DNA from: DATEOR01 sp046733475
GTDB taxonomy: Bacteria; Actinomycetota; Thermoleophilia; Gaiellales; Gaiellaceae
Direction: 5' to 3'
Length of the DNA: 64,000 nt
Assembly: GCA_046733475.1 (NCBI GenBank)
Contig: JBKPPF010000052.1
Span: forward strand, 14,353 to 78,352
The translations under genes were made by a program, and so were the position numbers. Under the pieces are notes generated by a model that saw only the letters and a program-made list of their open reading frames with translations, searched no databases and was not told where the DNA came from. Below, piece after piece: positions 15,519 through 24,668 of the stretch. Within the stretch, counting starts at the first letter, position 1; every line of letters starts with the position of its first letter.

Positions 15519-16127
15519 ATGGCTGACTGGGAGCTGAGCGGAACCGTCCTCATCGGCTGCAACTGCGATTACGGGTGCCCGTGCAACTTCAATGCTCCGC
15601 CGACCACCGGTGACTGCGAGGGCGGCTGGGTCTGGAACGTCGAAAAGGGCCGGTACGGCGACGTCCGTCTCGACGGTCTCACGGTGGCGATGTTCGCCGA
15701 CTGGCCAAACGCCATCCACGAGGGCGGCGGCAAGGCGGTCGCGTACTACGACGAGCGCGCCGACGACCAACAGCGGGAAGCGCTGGAGACCCTGCTCCGC
15801 GGCGGCGAAGGCGGGCCCTGGGGGATCTTCATCAACACCTACGACCTCCTAGAAGTCGCCCCGGCGGCGATGGAAGTGAACCTCGACGGTGAGCGCTCGA
15901 GCTTCACCGTAGGGGACGTGGCCGAGCTGCAGATGGAGCCGATCAAGAATCCGGTCTCCGGTGCGGAGGTGCGCGCAGGCGTCGAGCTTCCCACCGGGCT
16001 CATCTGCAACAAGGCCTGGTGCGCGGCGTCGACCGTCTTCAGGGTGAAGGGCGGCGACGAGGTCACCTACGACCACTCGGGCAAGCAGGCCGAGTACGCC
16101 CCCTTCTCGTACTCGGGACCCAGCTGA
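15519..16127 (+). CDS. DUF1326 cysteine-rich protein
   Basis: A 202-residue soluble protein. The N-terminus carries the DUF1326 mark LIGCNCDYGCPCNFNAPPT, and two further cysteines occur near the end (LICNKAWCAAS). No signal peptide, so it is probably cytoplasmic. It follows the DUF2182 membrane gene by 13 nt with AAAGGAG before the ATG. The pair recurs in many bacteria without a known function. Here it forms the tail of the C1 operon. It ends 10 nt from the convergent aminotransferase. Confidence 0.85.
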   Translation: MADWELSGTVLIGCNCDYGCPCNFNAPPTTGDCEGGWVWNVEKGRYGDVRLDGLTVAMFADWPNAIHEGGGKAVAYYDERADDQQREALETLLRGGEGGPWGIFINTYDLLEVAPAAMEVNLDGERSSFTVGDVAELQMEPIKNPVSGAEVRAGVELPTGLICNKAWCAASTVFRVKGGDEVTYDHSGKQAEYAPFSYSGPS

Positions 16128-16137
16128 CGCCTAGCCG

Positions 16138-17595
16138 CTAAGACTTCATGCGTTGGCCGGCCTCGGCGAGCACCTCGCCGAGGATGGAGACGATCTCGTC
16201 GATCTCGGCAGTGTCGGCCACGAGCGGCGGCGAGATCTGCACCACCGGATCCCCGCGGTCGTCGGCGCGGCAGATCAGGCCCGCCTCGAAGAGCCGCGGT
16301 GAGAGGAACCCGCGCAGGAGTGTCTCGCACTCCTCGTCGCTGAAAGTCTCGCGGGTCTCCTTGTCCTTGACGAGCTCGAGCGCGTAGAAGAAGCCAGTCC
16401 CACGCAGGTCGCCGACGATGGGCAGGTCGAGGAGCTGTGACAGCTGCTGGTGGAAGTAGTCCTGTCTTTCGGCCACGTGCTCGACGATGCGCTCTCGGCG
16501 CATGATCTCGATGTTCTTGAGCGCGATCGCCGCCATGACCGGATGGCCGCCGAACGTGATCCCGTGGCTGTACATCTCGTGACCCTCCAGGAACGGCTCC
16601 ATGACGGAGTCGCGCGCGATGACGGCGCCGATCGCGGCATGCGCCGAGGAGAGCCCCTTGGCCGACGTGATGATGTCGGGCCGGATGTCGTACCGCTTGG
16701 ATCCGAACCAGGCTCCGAGGCGGCCGAAGCCCGTGATGACCTCGTCTGCGCAGAGGAGGATCTCGTAGCGGTCGCAGATCTCGCGCACGCCCTTCCAGTA
16801 GCCCTCGGGAGGCGTGTACGAGCCGCCCGCGTTTTGCACGGGCTCGAAGATGACCATGGCGACGGTCTCGGCGCCGGCCTGCAGGATCGCTTCGTCGAGA
16901 TCCTCGAGCAGGAACGCGGTGAACTCGGCCTCGGTCTCCTCCGCAGGACGGTGGTAGCGGTTGGTGTTGTGCACGTGGATCACGTCCGGGACGAGAGGCT
17001 CGAACGGGATCCGAAGAGACGCGATGCCATTGATCGACAGAGCGCCCATCGTCGTACCGTGGTACGCGATCCGGCGCGCCACCGCCTTCCAGCGGCGCTG
17101 GCTCGGGATCCGCTGCTCGATACGCTCGCCTGCCGCCATGCGCTCCGCGACCTGGGCGCGAACGTTGTCGCCCCGCGCCGTGTAGTACTGCCGCGCGAGC
17201 TTCCAGGCCGACTCGACCGCCTCGGAGCCCCCGGAGACGAAGAAGACACGGTTCAGATCGCCGGGCGCAACGGACGCGATCTCGGCCGCGAGCTCGATCG
17301 CACGCGGATGCGCATAGCTCCAGTTCGTGTAGAAGGGGAGCTCGCGCAGCTGCGCCGCGGCGGCCTCGCCGATCTCGTCGCCGAAGCCGTAGCCGATATT
17401 GACGGCGAAGAGGCCGGCAAGCGCGTCGAGGTAGCGCTTGCCGTTGATGTCCTCCAGGTAGCAGCCGTCCCCGCGCACGATGATCGGGATGTCCTCGCCC
17501 GTGTAGCTCGACATGCGCGTGAAGTGGAGCCAGAGGTGGTCACGGGCGGCCTTTTGCAGTTCGGCGGGGGACATCGACGTGACGGAGGTGCTCAC
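16138..17595 (-). CDS. Class III PLP aminotransferase (putrescine/polyamine-pyruvate type)
   Basis: A 485-residue fold-type I enzyme. The PLP sites are visible: the phosphate-binding SGGSEAVESAWKLAR, the ring-stacking region ARRIAYHGTTMG, the Asp of LLCADEVITGFGR and the Schiff-base Lys of ITSAKGLSSAH. The family transfers the amino group of omega-amines to pyruvate or 2-oxoglutarate. It lies downstream of a PotFGHI-like importer and, beyond it, an aminobutyraldehyde dehydrogenase, so putrescine to 4-aminobutanal is the best guess. The GTG start overlaps the permease stop (GTGA) with AAGGAG upstream. Confidence 0.85.
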   Translation of the reverse strand: MSTSVTSMSPAELQKAARDHLWLHFTRMSSYTGEDIPIIVRGDGCYLEDINGKRYLDALAGLFAVNIGYGFGDEIGEAAAAQLRELPFYTNWSYAHPRAIELAAEIASVAPGDLNRVFFVSGGSEAVESAWKLARQYYTARGDNVRAQVAERMAAGERIEQRIPSQRRWKAVARRIAYHGTTMGALSINGIASLRIPFEPLVPDVIHVHNTNRYHRPAEETEAEFTAFLLEDLDEAILQAGAETVAMVIFEPVQNAGGSYTPPEGYWKGVREICDRYEILLCADEVITGFGRLGAWFGSKRYDIRPDIITSAKGLSSAHAAIGAVIARDSVMEPFLEGHEMYSHGITFGGHPVMAAIALKNIEIMRRERIVEHVAERQDYFHQQLSQLLDLPIVGDLRGTGFFYALELVKDKETRETFSDEECETLLRGFLSPRLFEAGLICRADDRGDPVVQISPPLVADTAEIDEIVSILGEVLAEAGQRMKS

Positions 17596-18449
17596 ATCGC
17601 TCCTTTCGGTTGACGGCGCCATTGCCACAGGACGTTCGCGAGCATGAATGCGACCGCGACGAAGAATATGGCTGAGCCGATGACGTTGATCTGCGGCGGA
17701 ACGGCGACCCGTGCCGCTCCCCAGACGAAGAGCGGGAACGTCTGGTCGGCGCCGGACACGAGGTACGTGATGACGAAGTCGTCCACGGACAGGGCGAACG
17801 CGAGCAGGAAGCCCGCGAGGATCCCCGGCCAGATGAGCGGCAGCGTGACCTTGTAGAAGGCCGTCCACGGGTTCGCGAAGAGGTCGGCGGCCGCCTCTTC
17901 GAGGTGGCGGTCGTAGCCGGCCAGCCGCGCGCGCACCGTCACGACCACGAAGCTGATGTTGAACATGATGTGCGCGATCAGGATCGTCGTGAACCCGAGC
18001 GGGACGCTGTAGTTGAGAAACAGCGTGAGAAGCGACGAGCCCATGACGATCTCCGGGGTTGCCATCGGCAGGAAGATGAGCAGGTTTGTCGAGCCGTGGC
18101 CCCGGAACCGGTAGCGCACGAGCGCGAGCGCCATGAGCGTCCCGATCGCGGTCGCGATGATGCTCGAGAAGAACGCGATGACGAGTGAGAGGCGGACGGC
18201 GGGGCCGAGCTCCGGGTAGTCGAACGGGTGCAGCCAGTTGTCGAGCGTGAAGCCCTGCCAGGTGAAGTTGAAGCGCCCGAGCGGGTCGTTGAAGGAGAAC
18301 ATGATCACGACGGCGATCGGGAGCAGCAGGTAGACGAAGGCGAGAAAGGCGAAGAGGGTGAGCGTGTGCCGGCGGGCGAAGGCCCACGTCCTCGCGAGGG
18401 CGCTCCGCCGGTCGCGCCGGACCGAGACCGTCTCGACCGCGCTCGTCAC
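17592..18449 (-). CDS. PotC/PotI-like polyamine ABC permease
   Basis: A 285-residue permease with six helices. After a cytoplasmic N-tail comes FLAFVYLLLPIAVVIMFSFN, then the EAA loop HLEEAAADLFANPWTAFYKVTLPLIWPGI that docks on the ATPase, and FVITYLVSGADQTFPLFVWG. This matches the second permease of spermidine/putrescine importers. GTG start overlapping the upstream permease stop by 4 nt. Confidence 0.92.
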   Translation of the reverse strand: MTSAVETVSVRRDRRSALARTWAFARRHTLTLFAFLAFVYLLLPIAVVIMFSFNDPLGRFNFTWQGFTLDNWLHPFDYPELGPAVRLSLVIAFFSSIIATAIGTLMALALVRYRFRGHGSTNLLIFLPMATPEIVMGSSLLTLFLNYSVPLGFTTILIAHIMFNISFVVVTVRARLAGYDRHLEEAAADLFANPWTAFYKVTLPLIWPGILAGFLLAFALSVDDFVITYLVSGADQTFPLFVWGAARVAVPPQINVIGSAIFFVAVAFMLANVLWQWRRQPKGAM

Positions 18450-19306
18450 GCGACTCCCGTCGTCACGCGCTCGCTGCCGACGCTGCGCGCGTAGGCGATG
18501 ATCAGGACCAGGATGACGGCCATGAGGACGAAGGAGAGTGCAGCAGCCTGCGGGTAGTCGGCCACGTCCTTGAAGCGCCGCTGGATCACGTTGCCGATCA
18601 TGAGCTGCTTCGGCGTCCCGAGCAGCTGAGCGTTGATGAAGTCGCCGCACGCGGGGATGAACGTGAGCAGCGTCCCCGCGAAGACGCCCGGGAGCGACAG
18701 CGGGAACGTGACCCTGAAGAACGCCTTGGCGCGGTTCGCGTAGAGGTCCTCGGCCGCTTCGATGAGCCGCTGGTCGATCTGCTCCAGGCTGACGTAGATC
18801 GGGAGCGCCATGAAGGGTAAGAAGTTGTAGGTGATCCCGGCGATGACGGCCGTCGTCGTCGCGAGCAGCCGCCCGTCGGACGAGATCAAGTGCAGGTGCT
18901 GGAAGGTCGAGACGACGATGCCGTCGTCGGCGAGGATCGTCTTCCAGGCGAGCGTCCTGATGAGGTACGTGACGAAGAAGGGCGCGATGATCAGGAGAAG
19001 GAGCACGTTCTTCCACCGCCCGCCGCGGAAGGCGATCCAGTACGCGAGCGGGTAGCTGATCAGGAACGCGGCGATCGTGGCGATGGCCGCGTATTCGAAC
19101 GAGCGGATGAAGTGGTCGCGGTACAGCGACCACGCGTCCCTGTAGTTGTCCCACGCCCACGTGAAGGTGTAGCCGGAGAAGAGATCGCCCGACTCGAGCG
19201 ACGTATAGCCGAGGTAATACATCGGCACGAGGAAGAAGAGCGCAAGCCAGAGCAGCCCCGGAAGGAGCAGTAGGTACGGCGTGACCCAGCGGTGGCGGTG
19301 GAGCAG
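18446..19306 (-). CDS. PotB/PotH-like polyamine ABC permease, CTG start
   Basis: A 286-residue permease with six helices and the EAA loop LIEAAEDLYANRAKAFFRVTFPLSLPG. The frame upstream of GTG 19228 continues through the whole first membrane helix (TPYLLLLPGLLWLALFFLVP) and is open back to a TAA at 19331. No ATG, GTG or TTG occurs in that stretch. CTG at 19306 gives the usual N-terminus (LHRHRWVTPYLLLL) and follows the potF-like stop by 13 nt with GGAAGG in range. Starting at GTG 19228 would cut the first helix in half. Confidence 0.87.
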   Translation of the reverse strand: MLHRHRWVTPYLLLLPGLLWLALFFLVPMYYLGYTSLESGDLFSGYTFTWAWDNYRDAWSLYRDHFIRSFEYAAIATIAAFLISYPLAYWIAFRGGRWKNVLLLLIIAPFFVTYLIRTLAWKTILADDGIVVSTFQHLHLISSDGRLLATTTAVIAGITYNFLPFMALPIYVSLEQIDQRLIEAAEDLYANRAKAFFRVTFPLSLPGVFAGTLLTFIPACGDFINAQLLGTPKQLMIGNVIQRRFKDVADYPQAAALSFVLMAVILVLIIAYARSVGSERVTTGVA

Positions 19307-19319
19307 GACGGGCCCTTCC

Positions 19320-20501
19320 CTAGGCGCCGGTTACGGTCTGGAACTTCTCCTTGAAGTCCGGGTTGTCCGCGGCTTCCGGATCGAAGGACTTGACGTTCGC
19401 GAGCATCTCCTCCGTCGGGAAGATGAGCGGGTTCTTCGCGACGCCGGGGTCGATCTTCACGAGCTCGTCCTTCGCACCCTCGACCGGGCAGATGTAGTTG
19501 ACCCAGTCCTCGATCTCCGCTGCGACCTTGGGGTCGTAGACGAAGTTCATGTAGGTCGAGGCGGTGAAGACGTCGCCGCCCGTCGGGATGAGCATGTTGT
19601 CGGTCCAGATCATCCCGCCGCCCTCGGGCAGCACGAACTCGAGGTCCGGGTTGTCGAGCTGGAGCTGCACGACGTCGCCGGACCATGCCATCGCGGCCGC
19701 GACGTTCCCGGACGAGAGGTCGTCGCCGTAGTCGTTGCCCGTGAAGCGGCGGATCTGGCCGGAGTCGACCGCGTCCTGCAGCGTGCCGATCGCCTTGTCG
19801 AAGGCGGCGGGGTCGACCGTGGTCGGATCGTCGCCATTCGACTGCATGATGAGGCCCATGCAGTCGGGCATCTCGGTGAGGCAGGTCACCTTCCCCTTGA
19901 GCGCCGGGTCGGTGAGGAGCTGCTCGATGGACGTGACCGGACCTGTCTCCTTCTTGTTGTAGGCGATGCCGGTCATGCCGGACTGCCACGGCATGCTGTA
20001 CGCACGCTCTGGGTCCCACGTCGGATGCTGGAGCGTCGAGACGAGGTTGGCCTCGTTCGGGATCGCGCTCTTGTCCTTCTTCTGGACATAGCCGAGGCGC
20101 ACCATGCGCGCGGCCATCCAGTCGGTGAGGACGGTGAGATCGCGGCCGATGTCCTGGCCCTGCGAGAGCTGGGCCTGGTACTTGCCGAACCACTCCTCGT
20201 TGTCGTTGACCTCTTCGATATAGCGGACGTTGACGCCGGTCTGAGCCGTGAACTCGTCCAGGGTCGGCCGCTTCTTGCCCTTCTGGTCGATGTAGAGGGG
20301 CCAGTTCGCGAACACGAGCGTGTCCGCAAGCTGCTGCTTGACCTCGGTCGAGGCCCCGCCCGCGTTCGACTGCCCGGAGATGCCGCCACCGCTGCCGCAG
20401 GCGGCAATCAGGGAGGGGAGGCTGAGAGCGCCGGCGCCGACGGCAGCGCGCTTCAGAAACAGGCGCCGGGTGATCGGGTCGTGCAACCGGGGGTCGGTCA
20501 T
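19320..20501 (-). CDS. PotD/PotF-like polyamine-binding lipoprotein
   Basis: A 393-residue extracellular solute-binding protein. The N-terminus has a twin-arginine signal (TRRLFLKRAAVG) ending in a lipobox (LIAAC), so it is likely exported by Tat and lipid-anchored. The mature part begins ADTLVFANWPLYID and contains VLTDWMAARMV and GDVVQLQL, both typical of the PotD/PotF fold. The ATG at 20501 has GAAGGAG upstream. It delivers substrate to the two permeases that follow. Confidence 0.92.
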   Translation of the reverse strand: MTDPRLHDPITRRLFLKRAAVGAGALSLPSLIAACGSGGGISGQSNAGGASTEVKQQLADTLVFANWPLYIDQKGKKRPTLDEFTAQTGVNVRYIEEVNDNEEWFGKYQAQLSQGQDIGRDLTVLTDWMAARMVRLGYVQKKDKSAIPNEANLVSTLQHPTWDPERAYSMPWQSGMTGIAYNKKETGPVTSIEQLLTDPALKGKVTCLTEMPDCMGLIMQSNGDDPTTVDPAAFDKAIGTLQDAVDSGQIRRFTGNDYGDDLSSGNVAAAMAWSGDVVQLQLDNPDLEFVLPEGGGMIWTDNMLIPTGGDVFTASTYMNFVYDPKVAAEIEDWVNYICPVEGAKDELVKIDPGVAKNPLIFPTEEMLANVKSFDPEAADNPDFKEKFQTVTGA

Positions 20502-21613
20502 TTGCTCGTCTCCTTCTCGGAATCGACAACGAACGTGGAGTCGGGGCTCCACGAGAGAGTCACCTGGTCGCCGGGATGGACAGCCGCAGCGCCGGCATCG
20601 CTGTTTTGGACGTAGATCGTGATCGGGCCGTGAGTCGTCTTCACGATGTACTGCGTAGAGACACCGATGTAGGCGCGCTCCGAGACCTCGCCGCCGAGCG
20701 CGTTTTCCTCGCTCCGCCCAAGCCGGATCTTCTCGGGACGGATCCCGACCGCGACGGGCCCTTGGCGGCCGCTCGCGGCGGGGGCGCGGACAACGGTGCC
20801 GTCGTCGAGACGAACGGTGCCGTCCCCACTCGAGACGCCTTCCAGCAGGTTCGAGACACCGAGGAAGCGGGCGACGAAAGGCGTCACGGGCCTCTCGTAC
20901 AACTCGTCCGGCGAGCCGAGCTGCTCGATGTGACCATCACTCATGACGGCGATCGAGTCCGCCATCGTCATGGCCTCCTCCTGATCATGCGTCACGTGGA
21001 TGAACGTGATCCCGAGATCGTGCTGGAGCGCCTTGATGAAGAGCTGCATCTCCTTGCGCAGTTTGAGATCGAGCGCGCCGAGCGGCTCGTCGAGGAGAAG
21101 CACGCGCGGGCTGTTGACCAGCGCCCGGGCGAGGGCGACCCGCTGCTGCTGCCCCCCGGAGAGCTGGCGCGGCTTGCGCCGTTCCATCCCCTTGAGCTGC
21201 ACGAGCTCGAGCATGCGGCTCACCTGTTTGCGGACGCTCTCGCCTTTGACACCCCTCCGGCGGAGCCCAAAGGCGACGTTCTCGAAGGTGCTGAGATGCG
21301 GGAAGAGGGCGTAGCTCTGAAAGACCGTGTTCACATCCCGTTTGTACGACGGCAGTCCCGTGACGTCGCTATCGCCCAGAAAGATCGTGCCGTCCGTCGG
21401 CTCCTCGAAGCCTCCGATCATGCGGAGCGTCGTCGTCTTCCCACAGCCGGACGGGCCGAGAAGCGCGAAGAAGGCCCCGTGCGGCACCTCGAGCGTGAGC
21501 GCGTCGACCGCGACGACTTCGTCGAAGCGCTTCGTGACGCTTTCGAGGCGGACGTCCGGTGCGGACGTCTCGCCCGCCGTCGCCGGCGGCTCTACGCGCT
21601 CCTCGACCGCCAC
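20498..21613 (-). CDS. PotA/PotG-like polyamine ABC ATPase
   Basis: A 371-residue ATPase. Walker A is GPSGCGKTT, the signature LSGGQQQR, Walker B VLLLDEP, and the switch His lies in HVTHDQEEAM. A C-terminal TOBE/regulatory domain covers about residues 285-371. It powers the PotFHI-like importer encoded downstream and overlaps the binding-protein gene by 4 nt. The start is GTG 21613, 5 nt after the stop of the upstream dehydrogenase. Confidence 0.93.
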   Translation of the reverse strand: MAVEERVEPPATAGETSAPDVRLESVTKRFDEVVAVDALTLEVPHGAFFALLGPSGCGKTTTLRMIGGFEEPTDGTIFLGDSDVTGLPSYKRDVNTVFQSYALFPHLSTFENVAFGLRRRGVKGESVRKQVSRMLELVQLKGMERRKPRQLSGGQQQRVALARALVNSPRVLLLDEPLGALDLKLRKEMQLFIKALQHDLGITFIHVTHDQEEAMTMADSIAVMSDGHIEQLGSPDELYERPVTPFVARFLGVSNLLEGVSSGDGTVRLDDGTVVRAPAASGRQGPVAVGIRPEKIRLGRSEENALGGEVSERAYIGVSTQYIVKTTHGPITIYVQNSDAGAAAVHPGDQVTLSWSPDSTFVVDSEKETSK

Positions 21614-21618
21614 GTCAC

Positions 21619-23061
21619 TCAGTCGATCTTCGCCATCACATGCTTGATCTGCGTGTAGTCCTCGAGCGAGTAGACCGAGAGATCCTTGCCGTAGCCCGAC
21701 TCCTTGTAGCCGCCGTGCGGCATCTCGGAGACGAGCGGAATGTGGTCGTTGATCCAGACGGTGCCGAACTGGAGCTTCCGCGCCGCGTTCAGCGCCCGGC
21801 CGATGTCTCGCGTCCACACCGAGGCGGCGAGGCCGTACCTGACGTCGTTGGCCCAGGCGATCGCCTGGTCGTCGTCCGCGAACTTCTGGACGCTCACCAC
21901 CGGGCCGAAGACCTCGCGCTGGATGATCTCATTGTCCTGCTCGATCCCGGTGACGACCGTCGGCTTGACGAAGAAGCCACGGTCGCCGTTCGAGTCGCCG
22001 CCCGTGAGGATCGTCGCCTTCGACTCCTTGGCGCGCTCGAGGAAGCCGACCACGCGGTCCTGCTGGTCCTTCGAGATCACGGGGCCCATCTCGATCTCAT
22101 CGCCTTCGGCCGGGTCGCCGACGTGCAGCGACTCGACGGCGGGCACGAGCTCCTCGATGAGCTTGTCGTAGATCTTGGGGCCGGCCACGACCCGCGAGGC
22201 GGCCGTGCAGTCCTGGCCGGAGTTCCAGTAGCCGGCGATCTTGATCGCCTCGGCCACCGCGGCGGGGTCGGCGTCGTCGAAGACGACGACCGGAGCCTTG
22301 CCCCCTAGCTCGAGATGGACGCGCTTCAGGTTGTCCGCAGCGGTCCTGGCGATGGCCTTGCCGGTCTCGACGTCGCCGGTCAGGGAGACGAGGCGTACTT
22401 CGGGATGCTTGACGAGAGCCTCGCCGACGGGCACCCCGTCCCCGGTGATGACGTTGAGGACGCCCGGCGGGATCACGTCGGCGGCGAGCTCCATGAAGCG
22501 GAGGAGCGTGAGCGGCGTTTGCTCGGACGGCTTCAGCACCTGGACGTTTCCGGCCGCGAGCGCGGGCGAGAACTTCCAGACGGCCATCATGAGCGGGTAG
22601 TTCCAGGGCGCGATGCCGGCGACGACGCCGATCGGCTCGCGCCGGAGCATGGAGGTGTAGCCCCGCATGTACTCGCCGGCCGCGCGACCTTCGAGCACGC
22701 GCGCCGCGCCGGCGAAGAAGCGGATGTTGTCCGCGGACACGGGCATCTCGTCCTGCGCATAGGACAGGGGCTTGCCGACGTTCTTGGACTCGAGGGCCGC
22801 AAGCTCCTCCGCGTTCTCCTCGATCAGGTCGGCGAGCTTGAGGAGCAGCTCTGCGCGCTCGCCGGGAGTGCTGTCGAGCCACTCCGGAAGCGCTTTCTTG
22901 GCCGCCTCGACCGCGCGGTCCGCGTCCTCGGCCGTGCTGCGAGCTACCTCCGCGATCACCTCGCCGGTCGACGGATTCAAAACCTCCATCGTCTCTCCGC
23001 CGGACGAGTCGACCCACTCCCCGCCGACGAAATTCTTGTGCTGCGACACCGCTACGCTCAT
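21619..23061 (-). CDS. Gamma-aminobutyraldehyde dehydrogenase (PatD-like)
   Basis: A 480-residue NAD(P)-dependent aldehyde dehydrogenase. The catalytic Cys lies in WNSGQDCTAASRV and the general-base Glu in HLELGGKAPVVV. The C-terminal GYKESGYGKDLSVYSLEDYT segment is characteristic of the PatD/YdcW group, which oxidises 4-aminobutanal to GABA. It is the first gene of the putrescine locus, followed by the importer and the aminotransferase that would make its substrate. Confidence 0.88.
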   Translation of the reverse strand: MSVAVSQHKNFVGGEWVDSSGGETMEVLNPSTGEVIAEVARSTAEDADRAVEAAKKALPEWLDSTPGERAELLLKLADLIEENAEELAALESKNVGKPLSYAQDEMPVSADNIRFFAGAARVLEGRAAGEYMRGYTSMLRREPIGVVAGIAPWNYPLMMAVWKFSPALAAGNVQVLKPSEQTPLTLLRFMELAADVIPPGVLNVITGDGVPVGEALVKHPEVRLVSLTGDVETGKAIARTAADNLKRVHLELGGKAPVVVFDDADPAAVAEAIKIAGYWNSGQDCTAASRVVAGPKIYDKLIEELVPAVESLHVGDPAEGDEIEMGPVISKDQQDRVVGFLERAKESKATILTGGDSNGDRGFFVKPTVVTGIEQDNEIIQREVFGPVVSVQKFADDDQAIAWANDVRYGLAASVWTRDIGRALNAARKLQFGTVWINDHIPLVSEMPHGGYKESGYGKDLSVYSLEDYTQIKHVMAKID

Positions 23062-23172
23062 CTCAGGACCTCCAGCTCCATTACTACGGCACGGCCAGCG
23101 TAGCCCGCGGGCGGTTCCCCAACAACCCTGAAGCGTCGTCCTAGGCCCTATTGGCCACTTGGACGCGATGGC

Positions 23173-23994
23173 CTAAAGACTGAGGATCGCTACTCCTGTT
23201 GCGACAAGGACGGCTCCGGCGAGCCGCTCCCGCCCCACCGGCTCTTTGAGCACGAACGCCGCGAAGGCCGCGGCGATGACGATGCTCGTCTCCCGGACCG
23301 CGGCGACGGAGGCCGCGGAGGCTCGCTGGAGCGCGGCGAGCACGAACCCGTAGGCCCCGAAGGTCGCGAACCCTGCGGCCACCGTGGCCCAGCCCCATTC
23401 GGCGCGCAGGGCGGCCGGGCCCCGTAAGCGTACGATTGCCGCCGAGTAGCCGAGGCCGGAAAGGAGCATCGAGAGCTCGAGGTAGACGAAAGGTGCGGCA
23501 TAGCGGATCCCGTACTTGTCCACGAGGGTGTAGGCGGCGATGAAACAGGCGATCGCCAGGCCGAAGAGAACTCCCGTCGGCTCGGCCGAGCGGCGCAGGC
23601 CGCGGACGAGGAGGACACCGAGTCCTACGAGGCAGACGCCCGCCGCCTGCTCGGGCGAGGTGCCGAGCCCGAGCGCGGCCACGCCGACGACGAGTACGAG
23701 CACCGGCGCCGTGCCCCGCGCGATCGGGTAGACGACCGAGAGCTCGGCCCGGACGTAGGCCGCGGCGAGCAGGATGACGTAGCCGAGCTGCAGAAACGAC
23801 GTGACGACGATATAGGGGATCGCCGCCGGCTCGATCCTCCACGTGAGCGCCGCGATGGGCGCGTAGGCGACCAGCGCGACAAGGAGCGCGACGGCTGTCG
23901 CCGCCTCGGGGTCCTTCGCGCGCGCGATGAGCAGGTTCCAGAACGCATGGAGAAACGCGGCGGCGAGGGCGAGCGCGAGGGCGTCCAGCGGCAC
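23173..23994 (-). CDS. DMT-superfamily (EamA) transporter
   Basis: A 273-residue protein with ten short helices in two EamA repeats (residues 1-130 and 140-270). Examples are YPIARGTAPVLVLVVGVAALG and the C-terminal FAAFVLKEPVGRERLAGAVLV, which contains the typical EPV element. EamA proteins usually export amino acids or metabolites. The start is ATG 23994, 20 nt from the divergent HAD gene. The substrate is unknown. Confidence 0.85.
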   Translation of the reverse strand: MPLDALALALAAAFLHAFWNLLIARAKDPEAATAVALLVALVAYAPIAALTWRIEPAAIPYIVVTSFLQLGYVILLAAAYVRAELSVVYPIARGTAPVLVLVVGVAALGLGTSPEQAAGVCLVGLGVLLVRGLRRSAEPTGVLFGLAIACFIAAYTLVDKYGIRYAAPFVYLELSMLLSGLGYSAAIVRLRGPAALRAEWGWATVAAGFATFGAYGFVLAALQRASAASVAAVRETSIVIAAAFAAFVLKEPVGRERLAGAVLVATGVAILSL

Positions 23995-24014
23995 GGCGAT
24001 AGTCTCCCCTGCCG

Positions 24015-24668
24015 ATGGGACGGCCGCGCGCGATCGTGTTCGACTTCAACGGGACGCTTTCCCACGACGAGCCGATCCTCTGCGAGATCTTCATCGAGCT
24101 CTTCGCGGAGCATGGAAAGCCGCTCTCGGCCCAGGAGTATTTCGACGTCCTGGCCGGCCTTTCGGACCCCGAGATCGTCCGCACCTGGCTCGGGCGCGAC
24201 CATCCGGACGTCGACGAGGTGATCGAGGAGCGGATCCGCCGCTATCGCGCTGCCGTCGCCGATGGCTCGAGCGTCCCGTCCGAGCTCCGTGAGGCGGTGC
24301 GCTTCGCCGCCGAGCGTGTCCCGCTCGCCATCGTGTCCGGAGCGGCGCGACCGGAGATCGAGCCCGTCGTCGAGGCGGCCGGGCTCACGGGCTGCTTCGC
24401 GGCGATCGTTCCTGCCGAGGACGTCGAGCACGGCAAGCCGCATCCCGACGGCTATCTCCGGGCGCTCGAGCTCCTCGACGGCGGGCTTGCCGCAGGCGAC
24501 GTCCTCGTCTTCGAGGACACGGAGGCCGGCGTCGCCTCCGCAAAGTCGGCAGGGATGCGCTGCGTCGCCGTCCTCGGCACCCTGTCTCCGGAACGGCTGG
24601 CTCAGGCGGACGAGATCGTCGAGCGCATCGATCCCCCGCTCATGCAGCGGCTCTTCGACGAGGCGTGA
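24015..24668 (+). CDS. HAD-IA family phosphatase
   Basis: A 217-residue HAD hydrolase. Motif I is VFDFNGTLS with the nucleophile Asp and general acid Asn (canonically Asp), motif II AIVSGAARP, the motif III Lys in HGKPHPDGYL, and motif IV VFEDTEAGVASAK. The replacement of the second Asp of motif I by Asn (DFNGT) also occurs in some beta-phosphoglucomutase-like and phosphonatase-like members, so the precise reaction is uncertain. It overlaps the phosphodiesterase gene by 4 nt and probably removes phosphate from a small metabolite of that pathway. Confidence 0.85.
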   Translation: MGRPRAIVFDFNGTLSHDEPILCEIFIELFAEHGKPLSAQEYFDVLAGLSDPEIVRTWLGRDHPDVDEVIEERIRRYRAAVADGSSVPSELREAVRFAAERVPLAIVSGAARPEIEPVVEAAGLTGCFAAIVPAEDVEHGKPHPDGYLRALELLDGGLAAGDVLVFEDTEAGVASAKSAGMRCVAVLGTLSPERLAQADEIVERIDPPLMQRLFDEA

